A DNA stretch of 64,000 nucleotides from Paenibacillus cymbidii (GTDB lineage Bacteria; Bacillota; Bacilli; Paenibacillales; NBRC-103111), in contig NZ_SHLX01000005.1 of NCBI RefSeq assembly GCF_004764705.1, forward strand, positions 186,001-250,000, read 5' to 3'. Below are positions 53,702 through 60,913 of this stretch, piece after piece (position 1 is the stretch's first letter; each line of letters begins with the position of its first letter). The notes beneath the pieces were generated by a model, which was given only the letters and a program-made list of their open reading frames with translations, searched no databases and was not told the origin of the DNA. The position numbers and the translations under genes are program-made.

Positions 53702-54585
53702 GGGGGAATGGCGTGAAATCAGCTAAAATCGACTTGTTCACCGTTATCAACACTGTTTGTATGCTTCTGCTGATCTCGACGATGATCTACCCCTTTATTT
53801 ACATGCTGAGCATCTCGCTCAGCAGCCATGAGTTTGTGGCGCGAAACGAAGTGTTTTTCTGGCCGAAAGGGTTTACCACCGAGTGGTACGCACGCGTATT
53901 CGACAATAACCGCATCTATATCGGGTACCGCAATACGATCATCTACGTCGTTGTCGGCTCGCTCAGCTCGCTTGTAGTCACCTCGCTGGGCGCATTCGCG
54001 CTCTCCAAAAGCCGGATGGTGCTGCGGGGACCGCTTACCTTCCTGATCGTCTTCTCGATCCTGTTCAGCGGCGGGATGATTCCGACGTATCTGGTTGTCA
54101 AATCGCTGGGACTCATCAATACGATGTGGGCGATGATCCTGCCGAATTTGATCAGCACCTTCCACGTGCTGGTGTTTCGCGCCTTCTTCGAAGGCATTCC
54201 TGCGGAGCTTGAGGATGCCGGTCGAATCGACGGCTTGAACGACTTCGGTTTTTTCCTGCGCATCGTTGCGCCGCTGTCCAAGGCTGTCTACGCCGCCATC
54301 GGCTTGTTTACCGCCGTCGGGATCTGGAACGATTTCTACACGCCTTTCCTGTACATCAAAAATCAGGACCTGTACCCGCTGCAGGTGTTCCTGCGGGATC
54401 TGGTGATCGCCGGGCAGCTGGACAGCGAGGCGACGGCCGCGCAGCGAACCAATCAGACGGAAACGGTCATCCAGTCGTTGAAATATGCGACCATCATCAT
54501 CGGCACCTTGCCGATCCTGGTCCTGTATCCGTTTCTGCAGAAGCACTTCGTCAAAGGGGTGCTCATCGGCTCCGTCAAAGGGTGA
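53695..54585 (+). CDS. Sugar ABC transporter permease, LplC/YtcP type, fourth importer
   Basis: Permease of 296 residues. After a polar start the first membrane segment (FTVINTVCMLLLISTMIYP) begins near residue 15; the EAA loop AGRIDGLNDFGFFLRIVAPL is near residue 180; the end QKHFVKGVLIGSVKG is the group hallmark. The ATG at 53695 overlaps the upstream stop by seven bases and has AGAGG seven bases before it; a GTG six codons later is an alternative. Last gene of the plus-strand operon. Confidence 0.94.
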   Translation: MVGGNGVKSAKIDLFTVINTVCMLLLISTMIYPFIYMLSISLSSHEFVARNEVFFWPKGFTTEWYARVFDNNRIYIGYRNTIIYVVVGSLSSLVVTSLGAFALSKSRMVLRGPLTFLIVFSILFSGGMIPTYLVVKSLGLINTMWAMILPNLISTFHVLVFRAFFEGIPAELEDAGRIDGLNDFGFFLRIVAPLSKAVYAAIGLFTAVGIWNDFYTPFLYIKNQDLYPLQVFLRDLVIAGQLDSEATAAQRTNQTETVIQSLKYATIIIGTLPILVLYPFLQKHFVKGVLIGSVKG

Positions 54586-54609
54586 TCGCCGCAGCAACGG
54601 AGAACCCTG

Positions 54610-54669
54610 GCGAAACCCGGTGAACCTTTGCGAAACCCGGCAACCCCCGGCGAAACCGGCTCCCGCTGC
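54610..54669. repeat. Three 20-bp direct repeats after the permease gene
   Basis: GCGAAACCCGG recurs at 54610, 54630 and, with one base lost, 54650, so the period is exactly 20 bases. Located just downstream of the operon. Confidence 0.6.
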
Positions 54670-54697
54670 GCGCGGGGGTTAGGATTCCGATCGCTTC

Positions 54698-54749
54698 TTG
54701 TTTTCCGGATTCTTCGAACGATTAGGCCGAGGAGGAATCCGGAAAACAA
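54698..54749 (+). terminator. Long hairpin downstream of the fourth importer operon
   Basis: TTGTTTTCCGGATTC (54698-54712) and GAATCCGGAAAACAA (54735-54749) are perfectly complementary, 15 bp with a 22-base loop. No T-run follows, so it may stabilise the mRNA end rather than terminate by itself. Confidence 0.5.
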
Positions 54750-54824
54750 AGGCGAACGCTGCCGCTTCTCCATCCCAACCCCCGCTCACCGCTCCCGCCC
54801 CTCGCCCCAAGCAGACATATTGCT

Positions 54825-54901
54825 CAAAGTGCGGCATTCTCCCCGCCGCCAACTAACAAATTCGCTTTTTGTGCCACTCCGATGAAGCACCTTGCGAAAT
54901 A
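54825..54901. repeat. About 76-bp dispersed repeat, copy 2
   Basis: Second copy of the repeat at 34180-34255. Here it runs straight into the four-palindrome element. Confidence 0.7.
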
Positions 54902-55088
54902 GGCCATGTTTTATGGCCTATTCCCCCAAAAACGGGCCCCCTTCCAAAATAGCCAGTGAAAACACTGGATATTTGGGTCAAACAGCCCCAATTAGACCGG
55001 ATTTTCACGAATAACCAGCGAAATCACTGGCTATTTTGGGTCGACTGCCCATTTGAGGCCAAATAGGCCATTTTTCATTGCCTATTTT
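54897..55088. repeat. Four-palindrome intergenic element, copy 2
   Basis: Four inverted repeats with AATA...TATT ends start near 54897, 54947, 55010 and 55061, with spacing 50, 63 and 51, matching the copy at 38469 (50, 63, 52). Examples of arms are AATAGGCCAT/ATGGCCTATT and AATAACCAG/CTGGCTATT. Confidence 0.78.
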
Positions 55089-55147
55089 CACCTCAGCCCA
55101 CCTCTGGCGAAATAAGCCGGAAAAGCCGCCTTAAACCGGCGGCGCCC

Positions 55148-55185
55148 AAACAGCCGGCCGGAACTTCCGTTCCGACCGACTGTTT
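55148..55185 (-). terminator. Hairpin after the third response regulator gene
   Basis: Arms AAACAGCCGGCCGGAAC and GTTCCGACCGACTGTTT pair along 17 positions allowing G-U pairs, with a four-base loop, nine bases after the stop. No long T-run follows on the minus strand. Confidence 0.5.
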
Positions 55186-55193
55186 GCTGCCGT

Positions 55194-56861
55194 TCACGCC
55201 TGCAAGCTCTCACGGTATTCCAGCGGCGTCATATTGGTGATTTTTTTGAAAAACCGGATGAACGCTATGCTCGAATTGTACCCCAGTGTTTGGGCGATTT
55301 CATGAATTTTCAGATGGCTGTTCCGGAGAAGATCCTTGGCTTTGATCAGCTTGACTTCGATGATATAGTCGGATATCGACAGTCCCGTCATTTCCTTGTA
55401 CAGCCTGGACAGGTAGGAAGGGTTGAGATGGACGACTTCGCCGAGCCGGGGCAAGGAAATGTCCTCATGCATATGATGATGCACGTATTGCTGGACTTCC
55501 GAAACGATCCGGTTTGTTTTTTCGTTCGTCTCGGACAGGTTGGATTCGAAAATCAGGTTGGCCAGCTTCTCGAAGTAAGCGCCAAAATCATCGTGGATGT
55601 TGCCGGGATCGAGCACAAACAGCGGCGACAAATCGAATTTGGCGTGAAGGTCCGTCATGACATTGCGCTCGTTCAGAAAAGACAAAAAAATCGAAGCCAA
55701 AAAGTAATACGCTTCCACTTTGGCATATTCGTTCGTTGCCGCCTGCTTGGCCACAAGCTCCAGCAATTCCCGATACAAGTCGATAAACGGTTCTTTCCGG
55801 CTGCTGTGCAAGTAATCGAACAGCAAGCTGAATTGTCCGTACAGAAGCGGATGGATGGAATTCGACTTCGTTCCTTTGCCTCCCCGAGCGGAATTTTCGA
55901 GCTGCAGAAACTCCTCGTCCGTCAGCAGAAGCTCGCTGGTAAAGCCAATCCCCCGTTTCAGCATGAACAACAAGCTTTGAAACTTGTCCGGCAGCTCCTC
56001 CCATGGAACCGGGCGGCGACCGAGCAGGAAGGAAATGCGCAATTGCAGCAGCTCCCGGCACGTTTCCTGAACCGTTTCCAACGTTCCGTACAGGAACCGG
56101 GCGGCCCGCTTCCACGCCTCTTCGTCGGACAAATCCACCTGCCTCGGCTGCAGCAGCCATACGAGCTTCGTCCGTTCGAACGGCGTATGCAAAAAGTACA
56201 GCGACGCCGAGAAGTATTCCGCTGCGATGTTCGAAACGGCGTACAACAGCAACGTGCGGTCGGAAACGTTCATCAGTTCCTTCCAACCGTCCATTCGGGC
56301 AATCAAGACGAATACGGGCTTGTCGGCCGCAAGCGGAATATGGTAATACGCAAATTGCTGCCGACGGGACACCTCGGATTTATGAATCCCTTCCAGCATT
56401 TCAAGCGCGTATTCCTTCCGATGAGTCGACTTGGCCCTGTCCATATCGGTCTGCGCCCGTTCGATCAATTCCATGTTTCTCAGCTCGGCGTTCAGCGTCT
56501 GCACCGCCCGCCCGATCACCTGGACAATACGTTCGTCCCCTTCCGTTTTGAGTACGTATTCGAACCCCCCTTGATTGATGAGCTCCTTGGCGTATTCAAA
56601 ATCGTTGTAGCTTGTCAGGAAAATAACCTTGCAGCGCGGCCATTGCCCTCTGATCTCCCTGAGCAGATCGATTCCTGTCTTCACCGGCATTTTGATATCC
56701 GTCAGGACGATATCGATCTTCGTGCCGCTCAGCACGTCCAGCGCCTCGAACGCCGAATACGCTTTGAACAGCTCCAGTTGCGCAGCCATGTTGTGACGGA
56801 GCATGTCCATCAGGCCGTCCGCCACAATTTTGATATCGTCCACAATCAGCAGTCGGAACAC
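55194..56861 (-). CDS. AraC-family response regulator without adjacent kinase
   Basis: Response regulator of 555 residues. Receiver: DD at residues 8-9 and phosphoacceptor Asp55 in IVLTDIKMP. C-terminal AraC-type domain: LPRLGEVVHLNPSYLSRLYK and IHEIAQTLGYNSSIAFIRFF, ending MTPLEYRESL. GTG at 56861 is chosen because GGGAGGGG is six bases upstream; an ATG six codons earlier would include that site inside the gene. No kinase gene adjoins it. The kinase at 45135-46886, also lacking a partner, is the natural candidate. A TATAAT box and a cre-like site lie upstream. Confidence 0.92.
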   Translation of the reverse strand: MFRLLIVDDIKIVADGLMDMLRHNMAAQLELFKAYSAFEALDVLSGTKIDIVLTDIKMPVKTGIDLLREIRGQWPRCKVIFLTSYNDFEYAKELINQGGFEYVLKTEGDERIVQVIGRAVQTLNAELRNMELIERAQTDMDRAKSTHRKEYALEMLEGIHKSEVSRRQQFAYYHIPLAADKPVFVLIARMDGWKELMNVSDRTLLLYAVSNIAAEYFSASLYFLHTPFERTKLVWLLQPRQVDLSDEEAWKRAARFLYGTLETVQETCRELLQLRISFLLGRRPVPWEELPDKFQSLLFMLKRGIGFTSELLLTDEEFLQLENSARGGKGTKSNSIHPLLYGQFSLLFDYLHSSRKEPFIDLYRELLELVAKQAATNEYAKVEAYYFLASIFLSFLNERNVMTDLHAKFDLSPLFVLDPGNIHDDFGAYFEKLANLIFESNLSETNEKTNRIVSEVQQYVHHHMHEDISLPRLGEVVHLNPSYLSRLYKEMTGLSISDYIIEVKLIKAKDLLRNSHLKIHEIAQTLGYNSSIAFIRFFKKITNMTPLEYRESLQA

Positions 56862-56902
56862 GGCGTTCCCCTCCCGCATGGTGAATCGGTCCAGTACCTT
56901 CC

Positions 56903-56936
56903 ATTATAAATGATAACCCAATCGAAAGCGTTCTAT
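56903..56936 (-). promoter_or_regulatory. Promoter with cre-like site for the third response regulator
   Basis: Minus strand TATAAT at 56903-56908, 41 bases before the GTG start. The sequence CGAAAGCGTTCTAT at 56923-56936 matches the degenerate cre consensus at 11 of 14 positions with the core GAAAGCGTT intact, overlapping the -35 region. This suggests CcpA repression. Confidence 0.5.
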
Positions 56937-56951
56937 CATTCCCGGCGCCGT

Positions 56952-56991
56952 AAAAAAAGACGCACCCCGACCATAAATCCGGAGGTGCGCC
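56952..56991 (-). terminator. Rho-independent terminator of the aldo/keto reductase gene
   Basis: Stem GGCGCACC/GGTGCGTC (one G-U pair) followed on the minus strand by seven T (56952-56958). Confidence 0.75.
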
Positions 56992-57028
56992 TCTTCGTTC
57001 CGATGAATCGGGGTTGCGGCAAGCCGCC

Positions 57029-58018
57029 CTAGCGATTCCGCGCGTACGAGAGCGGGCCGGGTCCGTGGCCGGGGAAAATTTCATTAAGCCGGGCTATGGC
57101 GGACTCGTCCAACTTGACCTCCACGGCTCGCAGCGAGCTTTGCAGTTGAAGGATCGTACGCGGCCCGACTATAGGGGCGGTCAAGCCGGGATGCAGCAGA
57201 ATGCCTGCCAATGCCACAACGTCTTCGCTTTCGCCGATTTCCTTGCAGAATGCGGAGAACGATTCGAGCTGTTCCCGGTGACGGTCGATCTTGCCTTGCG
57301 TCATACCGGACAAGGTGTAGAAGCTTCTTGTATTTTCGGCCGGCTTCCTTGCGTTGCCGCCCAGCAATCCGCCGCCCATCGGGCTGTAGGCGATGACCCC
57401 GATGCCGTGCTCGATCGCAGCAGGCAGGAGCTCCAGCTCCGGCAACCGGCACATGAGATTGTAAATATGCTGCTCGGATACGAGGCCGAACTTGTGGCGC
57501 AGCTTCGCTTCGTATTGCGCTTTGACCAAGTCCCGCGCGCCGAAATTGCTCGAGCCTACATAGAGAATTTTGCCTTGGTACTGCTGAATGTCGAAAGCTT
57601 CCCAAAGCTCGTCCCATGACGTGTGGCGATCGATATGATGCATCTGATACAGCTCGATATGGTCGGTTTGCATCCGGCGCAGGGAAGCTTCCAGATTGCG
57701 GCGGATTTTAAAAGCCGACAGGCCGTCGGCCTTGTTGGGTCCGTCCTCCTCGGGGCTGGCAACCCCGGTAAACACCTTCGTTGCCAGCACAACCTTCTCC
57801 CTGCGGCCGCCTCCCTGGGCAAACCAGCGACCGATAATTTCTTCGGTTTTGCCTTTGCCATAATTGTTCGACGTATCGAAAAAATTGATTCCGGCATCCA
57901 CTGCGGCATCCATGATGTAGAAGGCATCCTTCTCGCTCGTCACGCCGCCGAAATTCATCGTGCCGAGACACAAGCGGCTGACCCGCAAACCCGACTTCCC
58001 CAAATACGTGTATTCCAC
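57029..58018 (-). CDS. Aldo/keto reductase
   Basis: NADPH-dependent oxidoreductase of 329 residues in the (beta/alpha)8 AKR superfamily, of the potassium-channel-beta/YajO-like branch. The catalytic tetrad is recognisable: Asp and Tyr in FFDTSNNYGKG near residues 52-58, Lys in VVLATKVF near 85 and His in LYQMHHID near 128. Start GTG at 58018, with GGAG 10 bases upstream. It is a single-gene unit with its own terminator and a 14-bp palindrome in its upstream region. Substrate not inferable. Confidence 0.9.
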   Translation of the reverse strand: MEYTYLGKSGLRVSRLCLGTMNFGGVTSEKDAFYIMDAAVDAGINFFDTSNNYGKGKTEEIIGRWFAQGGGRREKVVLATKVFTGVASPEEDGPNKADGLSAFKIRRNLEASLRRMQTDHIELYQMHHIDRHTSWDELWEAFDIQQYQGKILYVGSSNFGARDLVKAQYEAKLRHKFGLVSEQHIYNLMCRLPELELLPAAIEHGIGVIAYSPMGGGLLGGNARKPAENTRSFYTLSGMTQGKIDRHREQLESFSAFCKEIGESEDVVALAGILLHPGLTAPIVGPRTILQLQSSLRAVEVKLDESAIARLNEIFPGHGPGPLSYARNR

Positions 58019-58106
58019 TTTACGTTCACTCCGATCCCCGATTTATTCGTTGTCATGGCTGTCATCCCACACTATTTACTTTATTGCAGCCGCGCCGATT
58101 ATGAAA

Positions 58107-58120
58107 TAATCATATGATTA
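58107..58120. promoter_or_regulatory. 14-bp perfect palindrome upstream of the aldo/keto reductase
   Basis: TAATCATATGATTA lies 89 bases upstream of the reductase start and 37 bases beyond the stop of the TrpR-like gene. Suitable as an operator for a dimeric repressor. Confidence 0.45.
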
Positions 58121-58156
58121 CATTCATATACACATCGCGACTACGCAAAAGGGCTG

Positions 58157-58462
58157 TCATTGGTCCGAACCGGCTATACGGTTCAAGACCGTTTGAAACC
58201 CGCCATTTCCATACAACAAACAATTTTTCACCCTCGAAACAATCGCACTGCTCCGGTTCGTTTCGTCGATGATCTCCAGATAGGTCGAACCGTTGATCAG
58301 CAACCGGGCGATTTCCAGGCGCAGCGCCAAGCTCTGCATTTCTTTAACCGTACAGAGATCGCCAAAAAAAGCGTAGCACTCTTCCCTCGATCGAAGGCTT
58401 AGGATCGCATCGAACAATTGATCGGCATCTTTATTGTTTTCGTTATTGCGAGTCACACCCAT
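58157..58462 (-). CDS. TrpR/YerC-family small DNA-binding protein
   Basis: Protein of 101 residues of the YerC/YecD group related to the Trp repressor. The all-helical sequence contains LFDAILSLRSREECYAFFGDLCTV-type N-terminal helices, EMQSLALRLEIARLL and the helix-turn-helix YLEIIDETNRSSAIVSRV near residues 62-80. I chose ATG 58462 with AGAGG close upstream; it overlaps the hmgA stop by 20 bases, so the two are coupled. It is the last gene of the tyrosine-degradation operon. YerC proteins have no well-established ligand; a regulator of this operon responding to an aromatic compound is a reasonable guess, not shown. Confidence 0.8.
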   Translation of the reverse strand: MGVTRNNENNKDADQLFDAILSLRSREECYAFFGDLCTVKEMQSLALRLEIARLLINGSTYLEIIDETNRSSAIVSRVKNCLLYGNGGFQTVLNRIAGSDQ

Positions 58463-59621
58463 CCCGCCTCTGCGACCAACTGTACAAATAGTTTTTGTCT
58501 TCCATTGCATGTGCGGCCTTGACTACCTTCAACGGTCGGAACGTATCGAGCATGACGGCCAATTCCTTTGTTTCGGTTTTGCCGATGCCGGCTTCGATCG
58601 TGCCGGGGTGCGGACCGTGCGGAATTCCTGCCGGATGCAGCGTTACGGAGCCGATATTAATATTTTTGCGGCTCATAAAATTCCCTTCCACGTAATAAAG
58701 CACTTCGTCGCTGTCCACATTGCTGTGAAAATACGGCGTTGGAATCGCTTGCGGATGATAATCGTACATTCTCGGCACGAACGAGCAAATGACGAAGTTG
58801 TGCCCTTCGAACGTCTGGTGAATGGGAGGCGGCATGTGAATGCGACCGGTAATGGGCTCGAAGTCCCCGATATTCAAAATATACGGATACAAATAGCCGT
58901 CCCAGCCCACGACATTCAACGGGTGACAACCGTAAATGTGGGCATGCAGGTTTCCTCCGACTTTCGTCCGAACCTCGAACTCTCCGGTGTCGGTATACGT
59001 TTCCAGCGTTTCGGGCAAACGAATGTCTCTTTCGCAGAACGGGCTGTGTTCCAGCAACTGACCATGTTCGTTGCGATAACGTTTCGGAGTGGAGATGCAG
59101 CTGCTCGTTTCGATCACAAGAAGCTTTGACTGCCCCGGATCGGGAACAACCCTGTAGATCGTCCCGATCGGGATGACGATATAATCTCCCGGTCTGTACC
59201 GCAGCGTACCGAACATCGTTTCGAGTATTCCGGTGCCGCAATGGACGAACAGCAGTTCATCTCCGGAACCGTTTCGGTAAAAATAGTCCATCTGTTCCGT
59301 CAGGTTAACGACCGCCATAAGCACATCGTCATTGCCGACCACGTAGTGCCGGCCGCTAACCGCATCCCCTTTTTCCCGATGGGCGGACGTGTTGAAGTGG
59401 CGATAACCAAGCGCGCCCGGCTCTTCGTAAACGATATCGAGGGCACCCAAATATTCCGCTCTCAATAGTTCCGTCGGCGCCGAATGATGGTAAAGGATCG
59501 ATTGGATCCCCGAGAAACCTTTGGTCCCCATTACTTGCTCGCGATACAACCCGCCGTCCTCGTTGCGAAACTGCGTGTGGCGTTTATGGGGAATCCGCCC
59601 CATGCGGTGATAGAACGGCAT
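58443..59621 (-). CDS. hmgA: Homogentisate 1,2-dioxygenase
   Basis: Iron-dependent ring-cleaving dioxygenase of 392 residues that converts homogentisate to maleylacetoacetate. Cupin-like strands carry the expected iron ligands near the C-terminus: His299 and Glu306 in HSNVDSDEVLYY and His335 or His338 in HPAGIPHGPHPG. N-terminal YHRMGRIPHKRHTQFR and the conserved HIYGCHPLNVVGWDGYLYPY region also fit. AAGGAGG lies ahead of ATG 59621. It follows fahA by 24 bases in the operon. The protein is somewhat shorter than the roughly 440-residue animal and pseudomonad enzymes, as in the compact bacterial branch. Confidence 0.92.
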   Translation of the reverse strand: MPFYHRMGRIPHKRHTQFRNEDGGLYREQVMGTKGFSGIQSILYHHSAPTELLRAEYLGALDIVYEEPGALGYRHFNTSAHREKGDAVSGRHYVVGNDDVLMAVVNLTEQMDYFYRNGSGDELLFVHCGTGILETMFGTLRYRPGDYIVIPIGTIYRVVPDPGQSKLLVIETSSCISTPKRYRNEHGQLLEHSPFCERDIRLPETLETYTDTGEFEVRTKVGGNLHAHIYGCHPLNVVGWDGYLYPYILNIGDFEPITGRIHMPPPIHQTFEGHNFVICSFVPRMYDYHPQAIPTPYFHSNVDSDEVLYYVEGNFMSRKNINIGSVTLHPAGIPHGPHPGTIEAGIGKTETKELAVMLDTFRPLKVVKAAHAMEDKNYLYSWSQRRDGCDSQ

Positions 59622-59645
59622 AAGAACCCCTCCTTTTCTCCGCGA

Positions 59646-60911
59646 TTATAGTGAGGACGGCAAGATGCGTCCGGTTGCTTCCCCGAACCCGACGCGGTAT
59701 CCGTCCCCTTGGCACCAGCCCGACAGCGTCAACTGATCGCCATCCTCCAGCCATACACGTTGCTCGCGGCTGCCGAGCCGCAGCGGCTCCGTGCCTCTCC
59801 AGGTCAATTCCAGCATGCAGCCCCGGCTTTCTTTCCGTGGGCCGCTGATCGTCCCGGAGCCCAGCATATCGCCGACGCGCAAATTGCAGCCGCTGCTGGT
59901 GTGATGGGCGATCTGTTGGGCCATACTCCAGTACAAGTGGCGGAAATTGCCGGCAGAGATGCGTTCCGGCTGCTGCATGCTTTCGCTTTTCAGATATACC
60001 TCAAGTTGAATATCGAACGAATGGGGACCGTTATGTCGCAAATAAGGCAACGGCTGCGGCTCCTGTATTTCGCCGGAAATGCGGAATGGCTCGAGCGCTG
60101 CGAGCGGAACCACCCAAGGGGAGATGGAGGTAGCAAAGTTTTTCGCAAGAAACGGTCCGAGCGGCTGGTACTCCCAGGACTGAATATCGCGGGCGCTCCA
60201 ATCGTTGACCAGAACAAGGCCGAATATATGCTCCTCCGCATGCGTGATCGGAACAGGGCAGCCCAGCTCGTTCCCCTTGCCGATCAAACAGCCGACCTCG
60301 AGTTCAAAATCCAGCTCCCTGCTCGGACCGAACATCGGAGCCGCCGCTTCCGGCGGCTTCCGTTGTCCGAGAGGGCGCCTGATATCCGTACCGCTCACCA
60401 CGATGGAGCTTGCGCGGCCATGATAGCCGACCGGCAGGTGGAGCCAGTTCGGCATCAGCGCATTGTCTTTGCCGCGAAACATCGTGCCTACATTCGCAGC
60501 GTGATCTCGCGAAGCGTAGAAGTCGGTATAATCTCCGATTTCGACCGGAAGCAGCATGTCGACATCCGTCCGGGGAACAAGAGCCCTTGCCCGCAATTCG
60601 GCATTGTCCCGCAGCTTCGGATTGTCGTTTGCAAGCAAGCTTTGAATTTCCTCGCGAGCGGCTTTCCACACGGTACGACCAAGCGCCATAAACGCATTCA
60701 GCGACGGTTCGCTCCAGATCCTGATAGGGGCGGCTTCAGTCGATTTCAGATACCCGGCTTCCTCCAGAACCGCCAGATCCAATACGTAATTCCCAATGGC
60801 GACGCCGATTTTCGGTTGACCGCCGCCGGTGCGGGGCCGAAAGACGCCGTACGGCAAATTTTGAATGGGGAAATGACTGTCCGGGGCCACCTCGATAAAA
60901 GAACGCAACAT
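59646..60911 (-). CDS. fahA: Fumarylacetoacetase
   Basis: Last enzyme of tyrosine degradation, 421 residues, hydrolysing fumarylacetoacetate to fumarate and acetoacetate. Metal ligands expected from the mammalian enzyme are visible: Asp130 (GDYTDFY), Glu203 and Glu205 (LDFELEVG), Asp237 (VNDWSARDIQ); the catalytic His is His137 (SRDHAAN). ATG 60911 is chosen, with GAGGTG upstream; the longer frame would overlap the neighbouring gene. It begins two bases after the unknown 318-residue gene ends, indicating tight coupling. Confidence 0.93.
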   Translation of the reverse strand: MLRSFIEVAPDSHFPIQNLPYGVFRPRTGGGQPKIGVAIGNYVLDLAVLEEAGYLKSTEAAPIRIWSEPSLNAFMALGRTVWKAAREEIQSLLANDNPKLRDNAELRARALVPRTDVDMLLPVEIGDYTDFYASRDHAANVGTMFRGKDNALMPNWLHLPVGYHGRASSIVVSGTDIRRPLGQRKPPEAAAPMFGPSRELDFELEVGCLIGKGNELGCPVPITHAEEHIFGLVLVNDWSARDIQSWEYQPLGPFLAKNFATSISPWVVPLAALEPFRISGEIQEPQPLPYLRHNGPHSFDIQLEVYLKSESMQQPERISAGNFRHLYWSMAQQIAHHTSSGCNLRVGDMLGSGTISGPRKESRGCMLELTWRGTEPLRLGSREQRVWLEDGDQLTLSGWCQGDGYRVGFGEATGRILPSSL

Positions 60912-60913
60912 AG

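Larger units (their letters stand above)
54586..55193. other. 608-bp gene-free region packed with repeats
   Basis: Holds the 20-bp direct repeats, the long hairpin, the 76-bp repeat, the four-palindrome element and the hairpin at 55148. No coding region is supported. Confidence 0.7.
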
